Below, piece by piece: positions 31,431 to 41,832 of a stretch of 64,000 nucleotides of DNA; the first letter of the stretch is position 1; every line of letters begins with the position of its first letter. The stretch is taken from positions 1-64,000 of the forward strand of contig NZ_FMXC01000003.1 of NCBI RefSeq assembly GCF_900103655.1, read 5' to 3'. The notes under the pieces are model-generated. The model made no database searches. It had not been told where the DNA came from and saw only the letters and a list, made by a program, of their open reading frames with translations. This stretch comes from Lactobacillus kefiranofaciens. Its GTDB lineage: Bacteria > Bacillota > Bacilli > Lactobacillales > Lactobacillaceae. The position numbers and the translations under genes were made by a program.

Positions 31431-32306
31431 CTATTTTTGTTTCTTATTAGTAATAAAGTGATTAAGAATATAGGCTACCCCATCCTCATTATTTGTCTTA
31501 GTGACAACTTGTACAAGATTTTTAATCATTGGAATAGCATTTCCCATAGCAACACCGGTTCCTGCTTCCCGAATCATACTCTCGTCATTTAAATTATCAC
31601 CAATAGCAGCAATTTCTTCTCGTTTAATACCTTTTAATTTAGCATAGTCCAGAAGTGCAATTCCTTTCTGAGCATTACAGTCATTGACTTCAATGTTGGC
31701 AGAAGAACTGGAAGTAACGACTAAATTCCCCATTTTTGCGATTGATTTTTTGACGTCGGTAAAAGCTTCATATCCTCAAGCGTCAAAAGCAATAATCTTC
31801 ATAACTTCAATTTGAGGGTCTCGCAATAATTCTGCAAAGCTATTAACTTGCTTCATATTCAAAATTGATTTATTCCCTGCGGAAATAGCTACAGCTTGTT
31901 TAAAGTTAAGCAAAGGATTTAAATCTACCATTAGGTGAGCTACATTAGAAATTCTTTGATTTAAATCTTCAGTATAAATTTGATTAGCAGTAAGAATTTC
32001 AAAATAAAACCCTTCTTGATGAAAAAGTTGTACTAATTGTTTAGCCTTATTAATTGGAATACCGCGTTTGATCATTAGCTGGCCTTTTTCATTGAAAACA
32101 AGTGCGCCATTTAAATTAATAAAACCTGTGTGTAGACCAGCATCTTTTAAAACAGATTTAGATTCACGTGGCCCGCGACCTGTGGCAATTAAAAATTCAA
32201 TGCCTGCTCTTTGTGCATTTTTCACAGCTTGTGCATTAGCTTTGGAGACTGCCATCTCTGAATTAAAAAGTGTACCATCTAAATCACAAGCAACTAATTT
32301 GATCAT
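31431..32306 (-). pseudogene. HAD-superfamily Cof-type phosphatase, interrupted by TGA
   Basis: Sugar-phosphate phosphatase family (Cof, subfamily IIB). ATG at 32306 follows GGGAGGAAAATT and gives MIKLVACDLDGTLFN with the DxDGT nucleophile motif. The frame is open for 176 codons and then has TGA at 31778-31776, between AFDA and GYEAF. Downstream the same frame retains AAIGDNLNDESMI, motif IV. Read through it gives about 290 residues. CGA to TGA is one possible origin. Without readthrough the protein loses motif IV and should be inactive. Confidence 0.88.
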
Positions 32307-32373
32307 AATTTTCCTCCCAATTACTATTAAATTAATGATACCATAAAGAGGATGAGAAAAGAGGGTGTAAGAC

Positions 32374-33072
32374 TTGGCTAAAGAATTAATCGGTAATGAT
32401 TGGGACAAGATATTGGATCCAGTTTTTGCAAGTGAGAAGTATCACGAACTTCATAACTTCTTGAAGGAAGAATACTCTACAAAACAGATTTATCCTGATA
32501 TGTATCATATTTTTACAGCTTTTAAATTAACATCTTTTGCGCAAACAAAAGTGGTTATTTTAGGGCAAGATCCATATCATAATCCAGGACAAGCTAATGG
32601 CATGAGTTTTTCGGTGATGCCGGGCATGCAGCTGCCACCATCATTGAAGAATATTTATAAGGAACTGTACGATGATGTGGGTGCTCGGCCAGTCAATCAT
32701 GGATATTTGAAGAAATGGGCAGATCAAGGTGTGTTACTATTAAATGCTGTGTTGACTGTTCCATATGGTCATGCTAATGGTCATCAAGGTAAAGGTTGGG
32801 AAGATGTCACTGATGCTGCGATCAAGGCATTAAGCAAACGAGGCAAGGTGGTCTTTATCTTGTGGGGACGTTTTGCTCAGAATAAGATTCTATTAATTGA
32901 TCAGAGTAAGAATTTTATTATTAAATCAGCCCATCCAAGTCCATTTTCAGCTGATCGTGGCTTTTTCGGTTCTCGGCCGTTCTCTCGCTGCAATACAGCA
33001 TTAATTAATTTGGGAGAAACGCCAATTGATTGGCAATTACCTGAGACAGTAAGTAAATCAGATTTAGCATAA
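32374..33072 (+). CDS. ung: Uracil-DNA glycosylase
   Basis: Removes uracil from DNA, starting base-excision repair. 232 residues. Motif [13 protein letters not shown] with catalytic Asp is near residue 67, and the C-terminal [13 protein letters not shown] leucine-loop motif is present. The start is TTG after GAGGGTG, giving [10 protein letters not shown]. Pta follows 11 bases later. Confidence 0.96.
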   Translation: MAKELIGNDWDKILDPVFASEKYHELHNFLKEEYSTKQIYPDMYHIFTAFKLTSFAQTKVVILGQDPYHNPGQANGMSFSVMPGMQLPPSLKNIYKELYDDVGARPVNHGYLKKWADQGVLLLNAVLTVPYGHANGHQGKGWEDVTDAAIKALSKRGKVVFILWGRFAQNKILLIDQSKNFIIKSAHPSPFSADRGFFGSRPFSRCNTALINLGETPIDWQLPETVSKSDLA

Positions 33073-33083
33073 GAGGTATGTAA

Positions 33084-34073
33084 ATGAGTGTATTTTCATT
33101 ATTTAAAAAACAAGTTGAACAAGCCGAAAACAAGAAGCGGATTGTTTTTCCAGAAAGCGATGATTTAAGAGTTTTGACAGCAGTGTCAAATTTAAACCAA
33201 GATGGCATTGTTGAGCCAATTTTAATTGGTGATCCGGACAAAGTTAAAAAAATAGCTGCTGAGCATAATCTAGATATTGCCGGCGTTAAGATTTATGATC
33301 AGAACAATTATAGTGGACTTGATGCTATGGCTGATGCATTTGTTAAAGCTAGACATAAGAACACTAGTATTGCAGAAGCAAAGGCAAAATTGGCTAAAGG
33401 CAATTACTTTGGCACGATGTTGGTTAAAATGGGTCTAGCTGATGGTATGGTCTCAGGTGCGGCTCATTCAACTGCTAATACTGTTTTGCCAGCTTTGCAA
33501 TTGATTCACGCAGCAGAGGGGATGCATCGTGTGTCGGGTGCCTTTGTGATGGAAAAGGGTGATGAAAGATATATCTTTGCAGATTGTGCCATTAATATAG
33601 AGCCCGATGAAGAAACATTAGCTGAAATTGGTTATCAGTCAGCTCAAACGGCGAAAATGGCTGAAATTGATCCTAAGGTTGCTTTCTTAAGCTTTTCAAC
33701 TAAGGGGTCTGCTGAAGGACCGATGGTAAACAAGGTTCATGATGCAGCTGCAATGTTTCAAAAGAATTATCCAGAAATTCCAGCAGACGGTGAATTACAA
33801 TTTGATGCTGCTTTTGTTCCAGCCGTTGGTGAAAAGAAAGCTCCAGGTTCAAAGGTAGCTGGACATGCCAATGTCTTTGTTTTTCCAGAATTACAGTCTG
33901 GTAATATTGCTTACAAGATGGTACAACGACTTGGTGGTTTTACTGCTGTAGGTCCAATTTTGCAAGGATTAGCCGCTCCAGTAAATGATTTGTCTCGCGG
34001 CTGTAGTGAGCAAGATATTTATGATTTGGCTATTGTAACTGCCGCACAGGCTCTGGCAAAGGATGAAAAGTAA
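33084..34073 (+). CDS. pta: Phosphate acetyltransferase
   Basis: Interconverts acetyl-CoA and acetyl phosphate, working with AckA (61663-62847) in the acetate branch. 329 residues, the short single-domain form. N-terminal RIVFPESDD and C-terminal GGFTAVGPILQGLAAPVNDLSRG motifs are typical. AGAGGTATG upstream. Its stop overlaps the tsaE start by one base. Confidence 0.95.
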   Translation: MSVFSLFKKQVEQAENKKRIVFPESDDLRVLTAVSNLNQDGIVEPILIGDPDKVKKIAAEHNLDIAGVKIYDQNNYSGLDAMADAFVKARHKNTSIAEAKAKLAKGNYFGTMLVKMGLADGMVSGAAHSTANTVLPALQLIHAAEGMHRVSGAFVMEKGDERYIFADCAINIEPDEETLAEIGYQSAQTAKMAEIDPKVAFLSFSTKGSAEGPMVNKVHDAAAMFQKNYPEIPADGELQFDAAFVPAVGEKKAPGSKVAGHANVFVFPELQSGNIAYKMVQRLGGFTAVGPILQGLAAPVNDLSRGCSEQDIYDLAIVTAAQALAKDEK

Positions 34074-34552
34074 TGACAAAATTAGAAATTAATTCGGCAG
34101 AAAGCATGCAAAAATTGGGGGCATCTTTAGCTAAAACTGCTAAACCGCATGATTTATTGCTTTTGAATGGTGATTTAGGTGCCGGGAAAACAACCATGAC
34201 GCAAGGATTAGGCAGAGAACTCGGCGTTCGGCGTCCAGTTAAAAGTCCCACCTTTACAATTGTACGAGAATATCGTGAAGCCAGACTGCCTTTATTTTAT
34301 ATGGATTTTTATCGCTTGGAAGATGATGATTTATCTTCAATCGATTTAGAAGGGTACTTGGCAGAGCCCGGATTGATCGTGATTGAGTGGCCCCAATTAG
34401 TGATGAATGATTTGCCTAATGAATATCTTCAATTAACGCTTACCAGAGTCGATGACAGCTGGGAATCTACTAAGCGTGTAGTTAAATTTGATCCACATGG
34501 CAAACGGAATGAAGAATGGGTAAAAGCTGCCCTAACTGAATATGATGAATAA
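34073..34552 (+). CDS. tsaE: tRNA N6-threonylcarbamoyladenosine synthesis ATPase TsaE
   Basis: P-loop ATPase that supports TsaB and TsaD in making t6A37 of ANN-decoding tRNAs. 159 residues. Walker A GDLGAGKTTMTQ is at about 35-46, followed by SPTFTIVREYR and the FYMDFYRL region. Coupled to pta by a one-base overlap, a linkage seen in other lactobacilli. Ends at a bidirectional terminator. Confidence 0.94.
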   Translation: MTKLEINSAESMQKLGASLAKTAKPHDLLLLNGDLGAGKTTMTQGLGRELGVRRPVKSPTFTIVREYREARLPLFYMDFYRLEDDDLSSIDLEGYLAEPGLIVIEWPQLVMNDLPNEYLQLTLTRVDDSWESTKRVVKFDPHGKRNEEWVKAALTEYDE

Positions 34553-34555
34553 AGT

Positions 34556-34590
34556 AAAAAGATTGGATTACGAATTTTCCAATCTTTTTT
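34556..34590. terminator. Bidirectional terminator between tsaE and exonuclease gene
   Basis: AAAAAGATTGGA / TCCAATCTTTTTT with a loop of about ten bases, serving both converging genes. Confidence 0.85.
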
Positions 34591-35122
34591 AAATTTGATA
34601 AATTAGATTTTTAATTGGCTCAGCGCCAAACTGTTTTTCTTGATTTATTAAAATACCCGCGCAGGCTTCACTATCACTTAAAGCATTGTGATGATGCCAA
34701 AGTTCAACATCTAGCGCGTTGGAAACCGTGTCTAATTTGTGATCAGGTAAATCAGGTTCAAACCGTTTGCTTGTCGTTAGAGTATCAATAACTAAATAAT
34801 GCGGTTCTTCAATATTGTAGCGAGCCAGAGATTGCCGCATAACATTTGTGTCAAATCTGGCATTGTGAGCCGCAACTAGCATACCTGGCTGATATAAGCC
34901 CGTAATTTTAGGCCAAACTTCGGCCATTGTTGGTGCATTTTTAACATCGTCAGCAGTAATCTGATGCACTTGAATATTGCGTGCGTCAAAGGGCATTTGC
35001 GGATTAATTACTGTATAAAAACGATCAACGATCTGATTATTTCTAACCATTACTAGTGCTAGTGAACATGCGCTTTCAGGGTAATGGTTAGCAGTTTCAA
35101 AGTCCATTGCAATAAAATTCAT
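34589..35122 (-). CDS. DEDDh 3'-5' exonuclease, DNA polymerase III epsilon-like
   Basis: 177 residues. ExoI MDFETA at residues 5-10, ExoII HNARFDTNVM and ExoIII HHNALSDSEACA give all metal-binding Asp/Glu and the catalytic His. It is a stand-alone domain, shorter than PolC or DinG, so probably an accessory nuclease rather than replicative proofreading. RBS AAGGAGA in the minus direction precedes ATG. Confidence 0.9.
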   Translation of the reverse strand: MNFIAMDFETANHYPESACSLALVMVRNNQIVDRFYTVINPQMPFDARNIQVHQITADDVKNAPTMAEVWPKITGLYQPGMLVAAHNARFDTNVMRQSLARYNIEEPHYLVIDTLTTSKRFEPDLPDHKLDTVSNALDVELWHHHNALSDSEACAGILINQEKQFGAEPIKNLIYQI

Positions 35123-35220
35123 AAAAAATCTCCTTATTGCTAAAGTATAGCATGATTACTAGTGAAGCTAAGCTCTTTCTGCGGTAAAATAAGACAAGAA
35201 ACTATAAGGAGGCATTCATT

Positions 35221-36117
35221 TTGGAATTACTTGATTTAAAAAAACAAGGAATTGATATTAAAGAGCAAATTCCATTAAGCAGATATACTTTTACTAAAAC
35301 AGGAGGTCCAGCTGAATACTTGGCTTTTCCAAAAAATACTGCTGAAGTAGAGAAATTAGTGAAAGCTACTCGCATAGATAAGATTCCACTAACGATTATC
35401 GGTAATGCCTCAAATCTAATCATCCGCGACGGCGGAATTGACGGATTAGTTATTATCTTAACTGAATTAAAAGAAATTAAGGTAGAAGGTAATCAGGTAA
35501 CTGCAGATGCAGGAGCTCGAATTATTGATACTGCTTTTGCAGCAGCTCATCATGGCTTAAGTGGGATGGAGTTTGCCGCAGGCATTCCTGGTAGTATTGG
35601 TGGCGGTGTCTTCATGAATGCTGGCGCATATGGTAGTGAGATGCAAGAAGTTGTAGATAGCGTTCATGTTTTAACTCGCAGTGGTGAATTTAAGACGTAT
35701 TCTAATCAAGAAATGAACTTCTCTTATCGTCATTCGATAGTGCAAGAAACTGGTGATATTGTACTTACTGCTAGCTTTAAGCTAGTACCAAAAGATAGAC
35801 TGGAGATCTTAGACCAAATGCATTATTTAAATGCACTACGTCGTTATAAGCAGCCACTTGAATATCCATCTTGCGGGAGCGTCTTTAAACGGCCAACTGG
35901 ACACTTTGTAGGACCAATGATTATTAAGGCTGGCTTGCAAGGTAAAAAAATTGGTGGGGCACAGGATTCAACCAAGCATGCAGGTTTTATCGTTAATAAG
36001 GGCGGTGCCACTGCAACTGACTATCTGAATTTGATTCATTTAATTCAACGAGTAATTAAAGAAAAGTTTGGCATAGATTTACATACTGAAGTAAGAATTA
36101 TCGGTAAAGAAAAATAG
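35221..36117 (+). CDS. murB: UDP-N-acetylenolpyruvoylglucosamine reductase MurB
   Basis: NADPH-dependent flavoenzyme that makes UDP-MurNAc for peptidoglycan. 298 residues, type II. The FAD-binding region IIGNASNLIIRDGG is near 60-73, followed by GIPGSIGGGVFMNAGAYG. Catalytic residues are in SCGSVFKRP. The start is TTG after AAGGAGG. Followed by a hairpin terminator just before potA. Confidence 0.95.
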   Translation: MELLDLKKQGIDIKEQIPLSRYTFTKTGGPAEYLAFPKNTAEVEKLVKATRIDKIPLTIIGNASNLIIRDGGIDGLVIILTELKEIKVEGNQVTADAGARIIDTAFAAAHHGLSGMEFAAGIPGSIGGGVFMNAGAYGSEMQEVVDSVHVLTRSGEFKTYSNQEMNFSYRHSIVQETGDIVLTASFKLVPKDRLEILDQMHYLNALRRYKQPLEYPSCGSVFKRPTGHFVGPMIIKAGLQGKKIGGAQDSTKHAGFIVNKGGATATDYLNLIHLIQRVIKEKFGIDLHTEVRIIGKEK

Positions 36118-36135
36118 AATAATTGACGAGAAACA

Positions 36136-36168
36136 AGCTACAGGTACTAAAACTTGTAGCTATTTTTT
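36136..36168 (+). terminator. Terminator between murB and potA
   Basis: AGCTACAGG pairs with CTTGTAGCT (eight of nine) and is followed by six T. It lies only about 14 bases before the potA start, so readthrough or attenuation probably controls pot expression. Confidence 0.75.
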
Positions 36169-36182
36169 ATATGGGGATGGAT

Positions 36183-37280
36183 ATGGACATTATTAAGTTG
36201 AAACATATTACTAAGCAATATGACGATGGCTTCGTTGCATTGCGGGACATTAATTTAACGATTGAGTCGGGTAAATTCTATTCATTATTAGGACCAAGTG
36301 GATCGGGGAAGTCAACTATCTTGCGTATCATTGCAGGTTTTTCTCAACCAAGTAGTGGCCAGGTATTTTTTGCGGGTAAAGACATTACTAACTTAGATGC
36401 AGCCAAGCGCCACATTAATACCGTTTTTCAAAATTATGCTCTGTTTCCACATTTAGATGTTTTTGAGAATGTTGCTTTTGGTCTGAAAATAAAAAAGAAA
36501 GCAATGAACGAGATTAAACCAGCTGTTAAAGAAGCGCTGCATATGGTGCGTCTTGATGGTTATGCTAATCGAGAGATTTCAGAATTAAGCGGTGGTCAAC
36601 AACAGAGAGTGGCAATTGCTAGGGCAATTATTAATGAACCCAAAGTGTTGTTATTAGATGAATCATTATCTGCTTTGGATAAGCGTCTGCGTAAAGATAT
36701 GCAATTTGAATTAAGGGCAATTCAAAAGAAATTGGGCATCACTTTTATCTTCGTTACTCATGATCAAGAAGAAGCTTTGTCGATGAGTGATGAGATTTTT
36801 GTATTAAATGATGGCAAGATACAGCAAAGTGGTAGTCCTGTGGCGATTTATGACGAACCAGTGAATGATTTTGTAGCCCGATTCATCGGCGATTCCAATA
36901 TTCTGTCTGGTCGGATGATTAAAGATTATGAAGTAGAATTTGCCAATCGGCAGTTTAAATGTGCGGACGGCGGGATTAAGTCGAATGAAAAGGTAGAAGT
37001 TGTTATTCGACCTGAGGATTTAGATATTGTTGCTCCGGAAAAAGGCAAGATTGTGGTTACCGCACAAACGCAACTGTTTTTGGGAGATCACTTTGAAATA
37101 AAAGCGATGGATGCTGACGAAAATGAATGGCTAATCCATTCAACTAATGGCGTAAAACTGGGTCAACGAATTGAACTTTTCTTTGATCCAGAGGATATTC
37201 ACGTTATGCGTTTGAATGAAAGTCAAAAAGATTTTGATGCCAGAATTGAAAAATATGAGGGGGATGAAAATGAAAACTAA
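36183..37280 (+). CDS. potA: Spermidine/putrescine ABC transporter ATPase PotA
   Basis: ATP-hydrolysing subunit of a polyamine importer. 365 residues from ATG at 36183 ([13 protein letters not shown]); in-frame ATGs at 36171 and 36177 are possible, and TTG at 36123 lies before the terminator and is rejected. Walker [10 protein letters not shown], signature [14 protein letters not shown], Walker [14 protein letters not shown]-loop THDQEEA, and a C-terminal TOBE domain with [11 protein letters not shown]. Note Ser instead of Pro after DE in Walker B. Overlaps potB by 11 bases. Confidence 0.94.
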   Translation: MDIIKLKHITKQYDDGFVALRDINLTIESGKFYSLLGPSGSGKSTILRIIAGFSQPSSGQVFFAGKDITNLDAAKRHINTVFQNYALFPHLDVFENVAFGLKIKKKAMNEIKPAVKEALHMVRLDGYANREISELSGGQQQRVAIARAIINEPKVLLLDESLSALDKRLRKDMQFELRAIQKKLGITFIFVTHDQEEALSMSDEIFVLNDGKIQQSGSPVAIYDEPVNDFVARFIGDSNILSGRMIKDYEVEFANRQFKCADGGIKSNEKVEVVIRPEDLDIVAPEKGKIVVTAQTQLFLGDHFEIKAMDADENEWLIHSTNGVKLGQRIELFFDPEDIHVMRLNESQKDFDARIEKYEGDENEN

Positions 37281-38049
37281 AAAAGCTTTCTTTTTAATAC
37301 CCTATTTAATGTGGATTATTTTATTTGTAATCTTGCCGATTTTACTCATTTTATGGTATTCATTTACTAATAGCAGCAACGACTTTACTTTGAATAATTA
37401 TGTTACTTTCTTCAGAAATGGTACTTTTTTGAAAATGATGATCAATTCCTTTTGGTATGCTTTTTTAATTACGTTAATTACATTGCTGATTTCATATCCT
37501 GCCGCATATTTTTTGACTAAAATGAAGAATCAACAATTGTGGTTATTATTAATTATCTTACCTACATGGATTAATTTATTGCTTAAAGCTTATGCTTTTA
37601 TTGGAATTTTAGGAAGCAACGGTTTGGCTAATAAGTTTTTGCATTTATTTGGAATCGGACCGGTGAATATTTTATTTACGGATTTTGCTTTTATTTTTGT
37701 CGCAACTTATATTGAGATCCCGTTTATGATTTTGCCCATTTTTAATGCAATTAAAGAAATTAATCCGGCAGTTATTCAGGCATCTGAGGACCTAGGAGCT
37801 AGTAGATGGCAAACTTTCCGTTATGTTCTTTGGCCCTTATCAAGACCTGGCGTAGAAAGCGGCGTGCAGGCTATTTTCATTCCGTCACTTTCATTATTCA
37901 TGTTGACTCGTTTGATCGGTGGTAATCGCGTTATTACATTAGGTACAGCGATTGAAGAGTATTTTATGACAACGATGAATTGGAACATGGGGGCTACAAT
38001 CGGAGTAATTTTGATTGTCCTGATGGTATTGGTAATGCTCCTTTACTAG
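37270..38049 (+). CDS. potB: Polyamine ABC transporter permease PotB, probable C-terminal frameshift
   Basis: Membrane subunit with about six helices and the EAA loop [22 protein letters not shown]. 259 residues from ATG at 37270, after AGGGGGATGAAA. The frame ends LVMLLY then TAG-TAA. In the next frame the bases from 38045 read [12 protein letters not shown] and stop at TGA overlapping the potC ATG, the usual pot operon junction. So one base appears lost near 38040, removing a basic tail of about 13 residues. The core permease may still work. Confidence 0.88.
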   Translation: MKTKKAFFLIPYLMWIILFVILPILLILWYSFTNSSNDFTLNNYVTFFRNGTFLKMMINSFWYAFLITLITLLISYPAAYFLTKMKNQQLWLLLIILPTWINLLLKAYAFIGILGSNGLANKFLHLFGIGPVNILFTDFAFIFVATYIEIPFMILPIFNAIKEINPAVIQASEDLGASRWQTFRYVLWPLSRPGVESGVQAIFIPSLSLFMLTRLIGGNRVITLGTAIEEYFMTTMNWNMGATIGVILIVLMVLVMLLY

Positions 38050-38079
38050 TAAAAAAGCGAAGAGAAAGAAGGTAGACTT

Positions 38080-38895
38080 ATGAGAAGAAGACATTTAATT
38101 GCTCGAATCTATCTTTCTTTAACCTTAGTTTTACTTTATGTTCCAATTTTCTACTTGATCTATTTTTCTTTTTCAAGTGGAGAAAATATGAATAAATTTG
38201 AGCATTTTACTTGGGCGCATTATCAGACTCTCTTTCAAGATAATCGCCTCTTAGCTATCTTTTTAGAAACGATTTTGCTGGCTCTTTTATCTAGTTTAAT
38301 TGCTACTGTAATTGGCACCTTGGGTGCGATTGCGATTAATGGGATGAAAAAAGAAGTTCACAAAAAGACTACCTTAGCTTTGAATAATGTCCTCATGGTT
38401 TCACCAGATGTTATTATTGGGGCTAGCTTTTTGATCTTCTTTACAGCTTTAGGGATTGGGCTTAACTTTGGTTCAGTTTTGCTTAGCCATATTGCTTTTT
38501 CAATTCCGATTGTAGTATTGATGGTTCTGCCTCGCTTAAACGAGATGGACATGTCATTAATTGATGCGGCACGAGACTTAGGAGCGAATTCTTGGCAGGT
38601 TTTCAGTAATGTTTTAATTCCCACGATCATGCCGGGAATTTTTTCAGGAATGTTTATGGCACTAACATATTCTCTTGATGATTTTGCGGTAACTTTCTTT
38701 GTAACTGGCAACGGTTTTTCAACTTTATCAGTTGAGATTTATTCTAGAGCTCGTCAGGGGATTGATCTAGAAGTTAATGCTTTAAGTACGGTAATGTTTC
38801 TCTTTGTTCTTCTTTTAGTGGGAATTTATTATTTCATTACTACGAAAAAGAATAGACGCAAGAATCATCGCGTGATTGGGGGATTGGTCAAATGA
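38080..38895 (+). CDS. potC: Polyamine ABC transporter permease PotC
   Basis: Second membrane subunit, 271 residues with six predicted helices and EAA motif DAARDLGANSWQVFSNVLIPTIMPG. A short basic tail KKNRRKNHR follows the last helix. Complete. RBS AGAAGGTAGACTT. Its last four bases overlap potD. Confidence 0.93.
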   Translation: MRRRHLIARIYLSLTLVLLYVPIFYLIYFSFSSGENMNKFEHFTWAHYQTLFQDNRLLAIFLETILLALLSSLIATVIGTLGAIAINGMKKEVHKKTTLALNNVLMVSPDVIIGASFLIFFTALGIGLNFGSVLLSHIAFSIPIVVLMVLPRLNEMDMSLIDAARDLGANSWQVFSNVLIPTIMPGIFSGMFMALTYSLDDFAVTFFVTGNGFSTLSVEIYSRARQGIDLEVNALSTVMFLFVLLLVGIYYFITTKKNRRKNHRVIGGLVK

Positions 38896-39965
38896 AAAAG
38901 ATTAGCATTGCAGTCATCATCATTCTCGCGGTTTGTTTAGGACTAGCTGGTTGGTCGCATCATTTAGAAAAGCCAGCTACTAAAGGAAATCATCAAAACT
39001 TAATTATCTATAATTGGGGTGATTACCTTGATCCCAAACTAATTAAAAAATTTGAACAAAAAACTGGCTATCATGTAGTTTATGAGACTTTTGATTCTAA
39101 TGAAGCGATGTATACCAAGATTAAGCAAGGCGGAACGGCTTATGACTTAACTATTCCTTCTGAATATATGGTCACTAAGATGCGGAAGGCACATTTGCTT
39201 GATCGAATTGACCAAAAATAGATTCCAAATATGAAATATATTGGTAAAAGTTTTTTGCATAAATCATTTGATCAGGGAAATAACTATTCCATACCTTATT
39301 TCTGGGGTACGCTTGGCATTGTATATAATGATAAATTTGTCCGAAAAGGCTCGATTAAGACTTGGAATAATCTCTGGGCTAAAAAATATCGGCATCAAAT
39401 TTTATTAGTTGATTCAGCTAGGGATGCGATGGGCATGTCATTAGTTTCTTTAGGCTATTCGATGAATACTACCAGTAGTTTAAAACTGCATCTAGCTCAA
39501 ACTAAACTAAATAGTTTAGGACCTAATATTAAAGCGATTATTTCTGACGAAATGAAGATGTACATGATTCAGAATGAAGCAGCCATCGGGGTTACGTGGT
39601 CTGGCGAGGCACATGAAATGATGGAAAGCAATCCTCATTTGCATTATGTTGTTCCTCAGCCAGGTTCTAATTTGTGGTTTGATAATTTTGTCGTGCCTAA
39701 AACTGCTAAAAATAAAAAAGCGGCTTTTAAATTTATCAAATTTATGTTAGAACCTAAAAATGCTGCTCAAAATGCGGAATATGTTGGTTATGCAACTCCC
39801 AACAACGCTGCAAAGCGATTTTTACCTAAAAAAGTGAGAGACAATCGGCAATTTTATCCTAATGAGCAAACTATTAAGCATTTGCAAGTTTTTAAAGACT
39901 TAGGCCCCAAGAAAACGCAGGAATATAATGATCTGTTTTTAGAATTTAAAATGTATGCACGCTGA
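38892..39965 (+). pseudogene. potD: Spermidine/putrescine-binding protein PotD, interrupted by TAG
   Basis: Extracytoplasmic polyamine-binding subunit. MKKISIAVIIILAVCLGLAG is a signal or anchor segment; no perfect lipobox is seen. The frame reaches codon 109 and meets TAG at 39219-39221, between DRIDQK and IPNMKYIG. The rest of the protein is intact in the same frame to 39965 (357 codons), including IPYFWGTLGIVYN and WSGEAHEMM. Without suppression the binding protein is lost, and with it import by PotABC. Confidence 0.9.
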
Positions 39966-40003
39966 GATAGGTCAGTTATAATTAAAGAAGAAAGGAGCCA
40001 TCA

Positions 40004-40846
40004 ATGCATTTTAATTACTCTAATTTATTAACCTGGAATAATTTATCAATAGTACTAGATGTTTTGATCATTTGGTATTTAGTTTATCGTTTGATCATGT
40101 TAATTCGTGGTACTAAGGCCGTCCAACTGGCCAAGGGGATTGTCTTCATCTTTATCGTTAGGATCATTGCTGGATTGCTTCAGCTTCATGCTTTGACTTG
40201 TATTGTCGATCAGATCGTCTCTTGGGCCGTGATTGGGATTATTGTCATCTTTCAGCCTGAAATTCGCCGTGGACTTGAACGGCTAGGGCGTACGCCATTT
40301 TTTAACGGACATGGTGAGAGTGCCCACGCTCAATCTGTTAAGATGGTCCAAGAGCTGGATAAAGCTATTCAATATATGTCTAAAAGACGGATCGGTGCAT
40401 TAATTACGATTCAACAAGATACCGGTCTTGATGACTATATTGAAACTGGAATTAAACTAGATGCAGATATCACGGGCGAGTTATTGATTAACATTTTTAT
40501 CCCTAATACGCCGCTACATGATGGAGCTGTGATTATTAATAATAATCGCATCGCTGTAGCCGCTGCATATTTGCCTTTGTCAGATAATACAATGATTCCT
40601 AAACGTTTAGGAACTCGTCACCGAGCAGCAGTTGGAATCTCTGAGGTAACGGATGCCGTCACAATTGTGGTTTCAGAAGAAACTGGTGGGGTAACTATTA
40701 CTAGAAATGGTCGTTTCTTAGTTGATCTATCTAGAGATGAATATTTAAAGTATCTCAATGCCCAGCTAGTTCCTAAAGAAGAAAAGAAGCTTCCATGGAT
40801 TCGCCGTGTAGTTAACAGGGTCTGGAAATGGGGTGCAAGCAAATGA
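40004..40846 (+). CDS. cdaA: Diadenylate cyclase CdaA
   Basis: Membrane c-di-AMP synthase, 280 residues. Three N-terminal helices (to about residue 95) precede the DAC domain with the DGA motif (PLHDGAVIINNNRI) and RHR motif (LGTRHRAAVGISE). c-di-AMP controls potassium and osmolyte transport and wall homeostasis in Firmicutes. Start ATG follows GAAAGGAGCC. Overlaps cdaR by four bases; with glmM this is the conserved cdaA-cdaR-glmM operon. Confidence 0.97.
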   Translation: MHFNYSNLLTWNNLSIVLDVLIIWYLVYRLIMLIRGTKAVQLAKGIVFIFIVRIIAGLLQLHALTCIVDQIVSWAVIGIIVIFQPEIRRGLERLGRTPFFNGHGESAHAQSVKMVQELDKAIQYMSKRRIGALITIQQDTGLDDYIETGIKLDADITGELLINIFIPNTPLHDGAVIINNNRIAVAAAYLPLSDNTMIPKRLGTRHRAAVGISEVTDAVTIVVSEETGGVTITRNGRFLVDLSRDEYLKYLNAQLVPKEEKKLPWIRRVVNRVWKWGASK

Positions 40847-41802
40847 AAGATATTTGGAATAAGCGCTGGTTTATAATGATCATTTCATTGTTGTTTGCAA
40901 TTTTATTAGTAGTTTATATTGATTCAACACAAACTGGCTTTGTTACTCAAGGTGAACCTAAAAAAACTAAACAAACCGCTAATGAAATGCAAACAATTAG
41001 CGTGCCCTTGCAAGTTTCGGTTGATACAGATAAATATTATGTAGTTGGCTATCCTGAAAAAGTAAAAGTTACTTTAGAAGGACCGAATGCTTTGGTAACG
41101 TCAACTGTTAATACACAAAGTTTCCGTGCGTATATTGATTTAACTAATAAAAAAACAGGTAAGCAAACCGTCAAGGTGCAAGTGACCGGGCTTAATAATC
41201 AATTATCTTATACAATTAATCCAGCGCAAGTAAATGTTGACATTGAACGACGAAAATCTCGTACCATGCCAGTACAAATAGAGTATAATAAGAAAGCTGT
41301 GGCAAGTGGGTATGATTTTGGCTCAGCTAGTGTTGATCCGCAACAAGTTGAAATTACAGGTGCAAGAGGGGAAGTCGATCAGATTGATCAGATTGTCGCT
41401 AAACTTGCCTTACCTAATGGTCTTAATCATAGTTATGAACGTCAAGTGATGTTGATAGCTGAGGATAAGAAGGGTCGACAGCTGAATGTCGTGATTAATC
41501 CAGCTACTGTTACTGCAAGACTTCCAGTTTCTCTTTCTAAGAAGACCGTTAAATTGAATTTAAAACCAAAAAATGAAGATAGTAAGAAGGTTTATTCAGT
41601 AACGGCTAAGAAAGATGAAATCACCTTGTATGGGCGTAAGTCAGCGTTAAAGAAGATTAAGGATTTAAACGTTGATATTGATTTAAAGGGAATTACTTCT
41701 TCTACGGTTAAGAATTATTTCTTGGTATTGCCTGAAGGTGTTGCTAAGGCAGATCCTCCATTTGTACAAACAACAATTAAAGTGAAGGATGCAAGCAAAT
41801 AA
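40843..41802 (+). CDS. cdaR: CdaA regulatory protein CdaR (YbbR domains)
   Basis: 319 residues from ATG at 40843, which overlaps the cdaA stop. One N-terminal helix (about 7-25) anchors an extracytoplasmic region with repeated YbbR-like modules (VTLEGPNALV, ITGARGEVDQIDQI, ITLYGRKSALKKIKDL). It binds CdaA and modulates c-di-AMP formation in relatives. No lesions. Confidence 0.94.
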   Translation: MKDIWNKRWFIMIISLLFAILLVVYIDSTQTGFVTQGEPKKTKQTANEMQTISVPLQVSVDTDKYYVVGYPEKVKVTLEGPNALVTSTVNTQSFRAYIDLTNKKTGKQTVKVQVTGLNNQLSYTINPAQVNVDIERRKSRTMPVQIEYNKKAVASGYDFGSASVDPQQVEITGARGEVDQIDQIVAKLALPNGLNHSYERQVMLIAEDKKGRQLNVVINPATVTARLPVSLSKKTVKLNLKPKNEDSKKVYSVTAKKDEITLYGRKSALKKIKDLNVDIDLKGITSSTVKNYFLVLPEGVAKADPPFVQTTIKVKDASK

Positions 41803-41832
41803 TTTGGATAATTAAGAAAGGTTGTTTAATAA

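Noticed and set aside
36123-36182. Longer potA starting at TTG 36123
   Set aside because: It would place the terminator hairpin inside the coding sequence and adds residues without family similarity.
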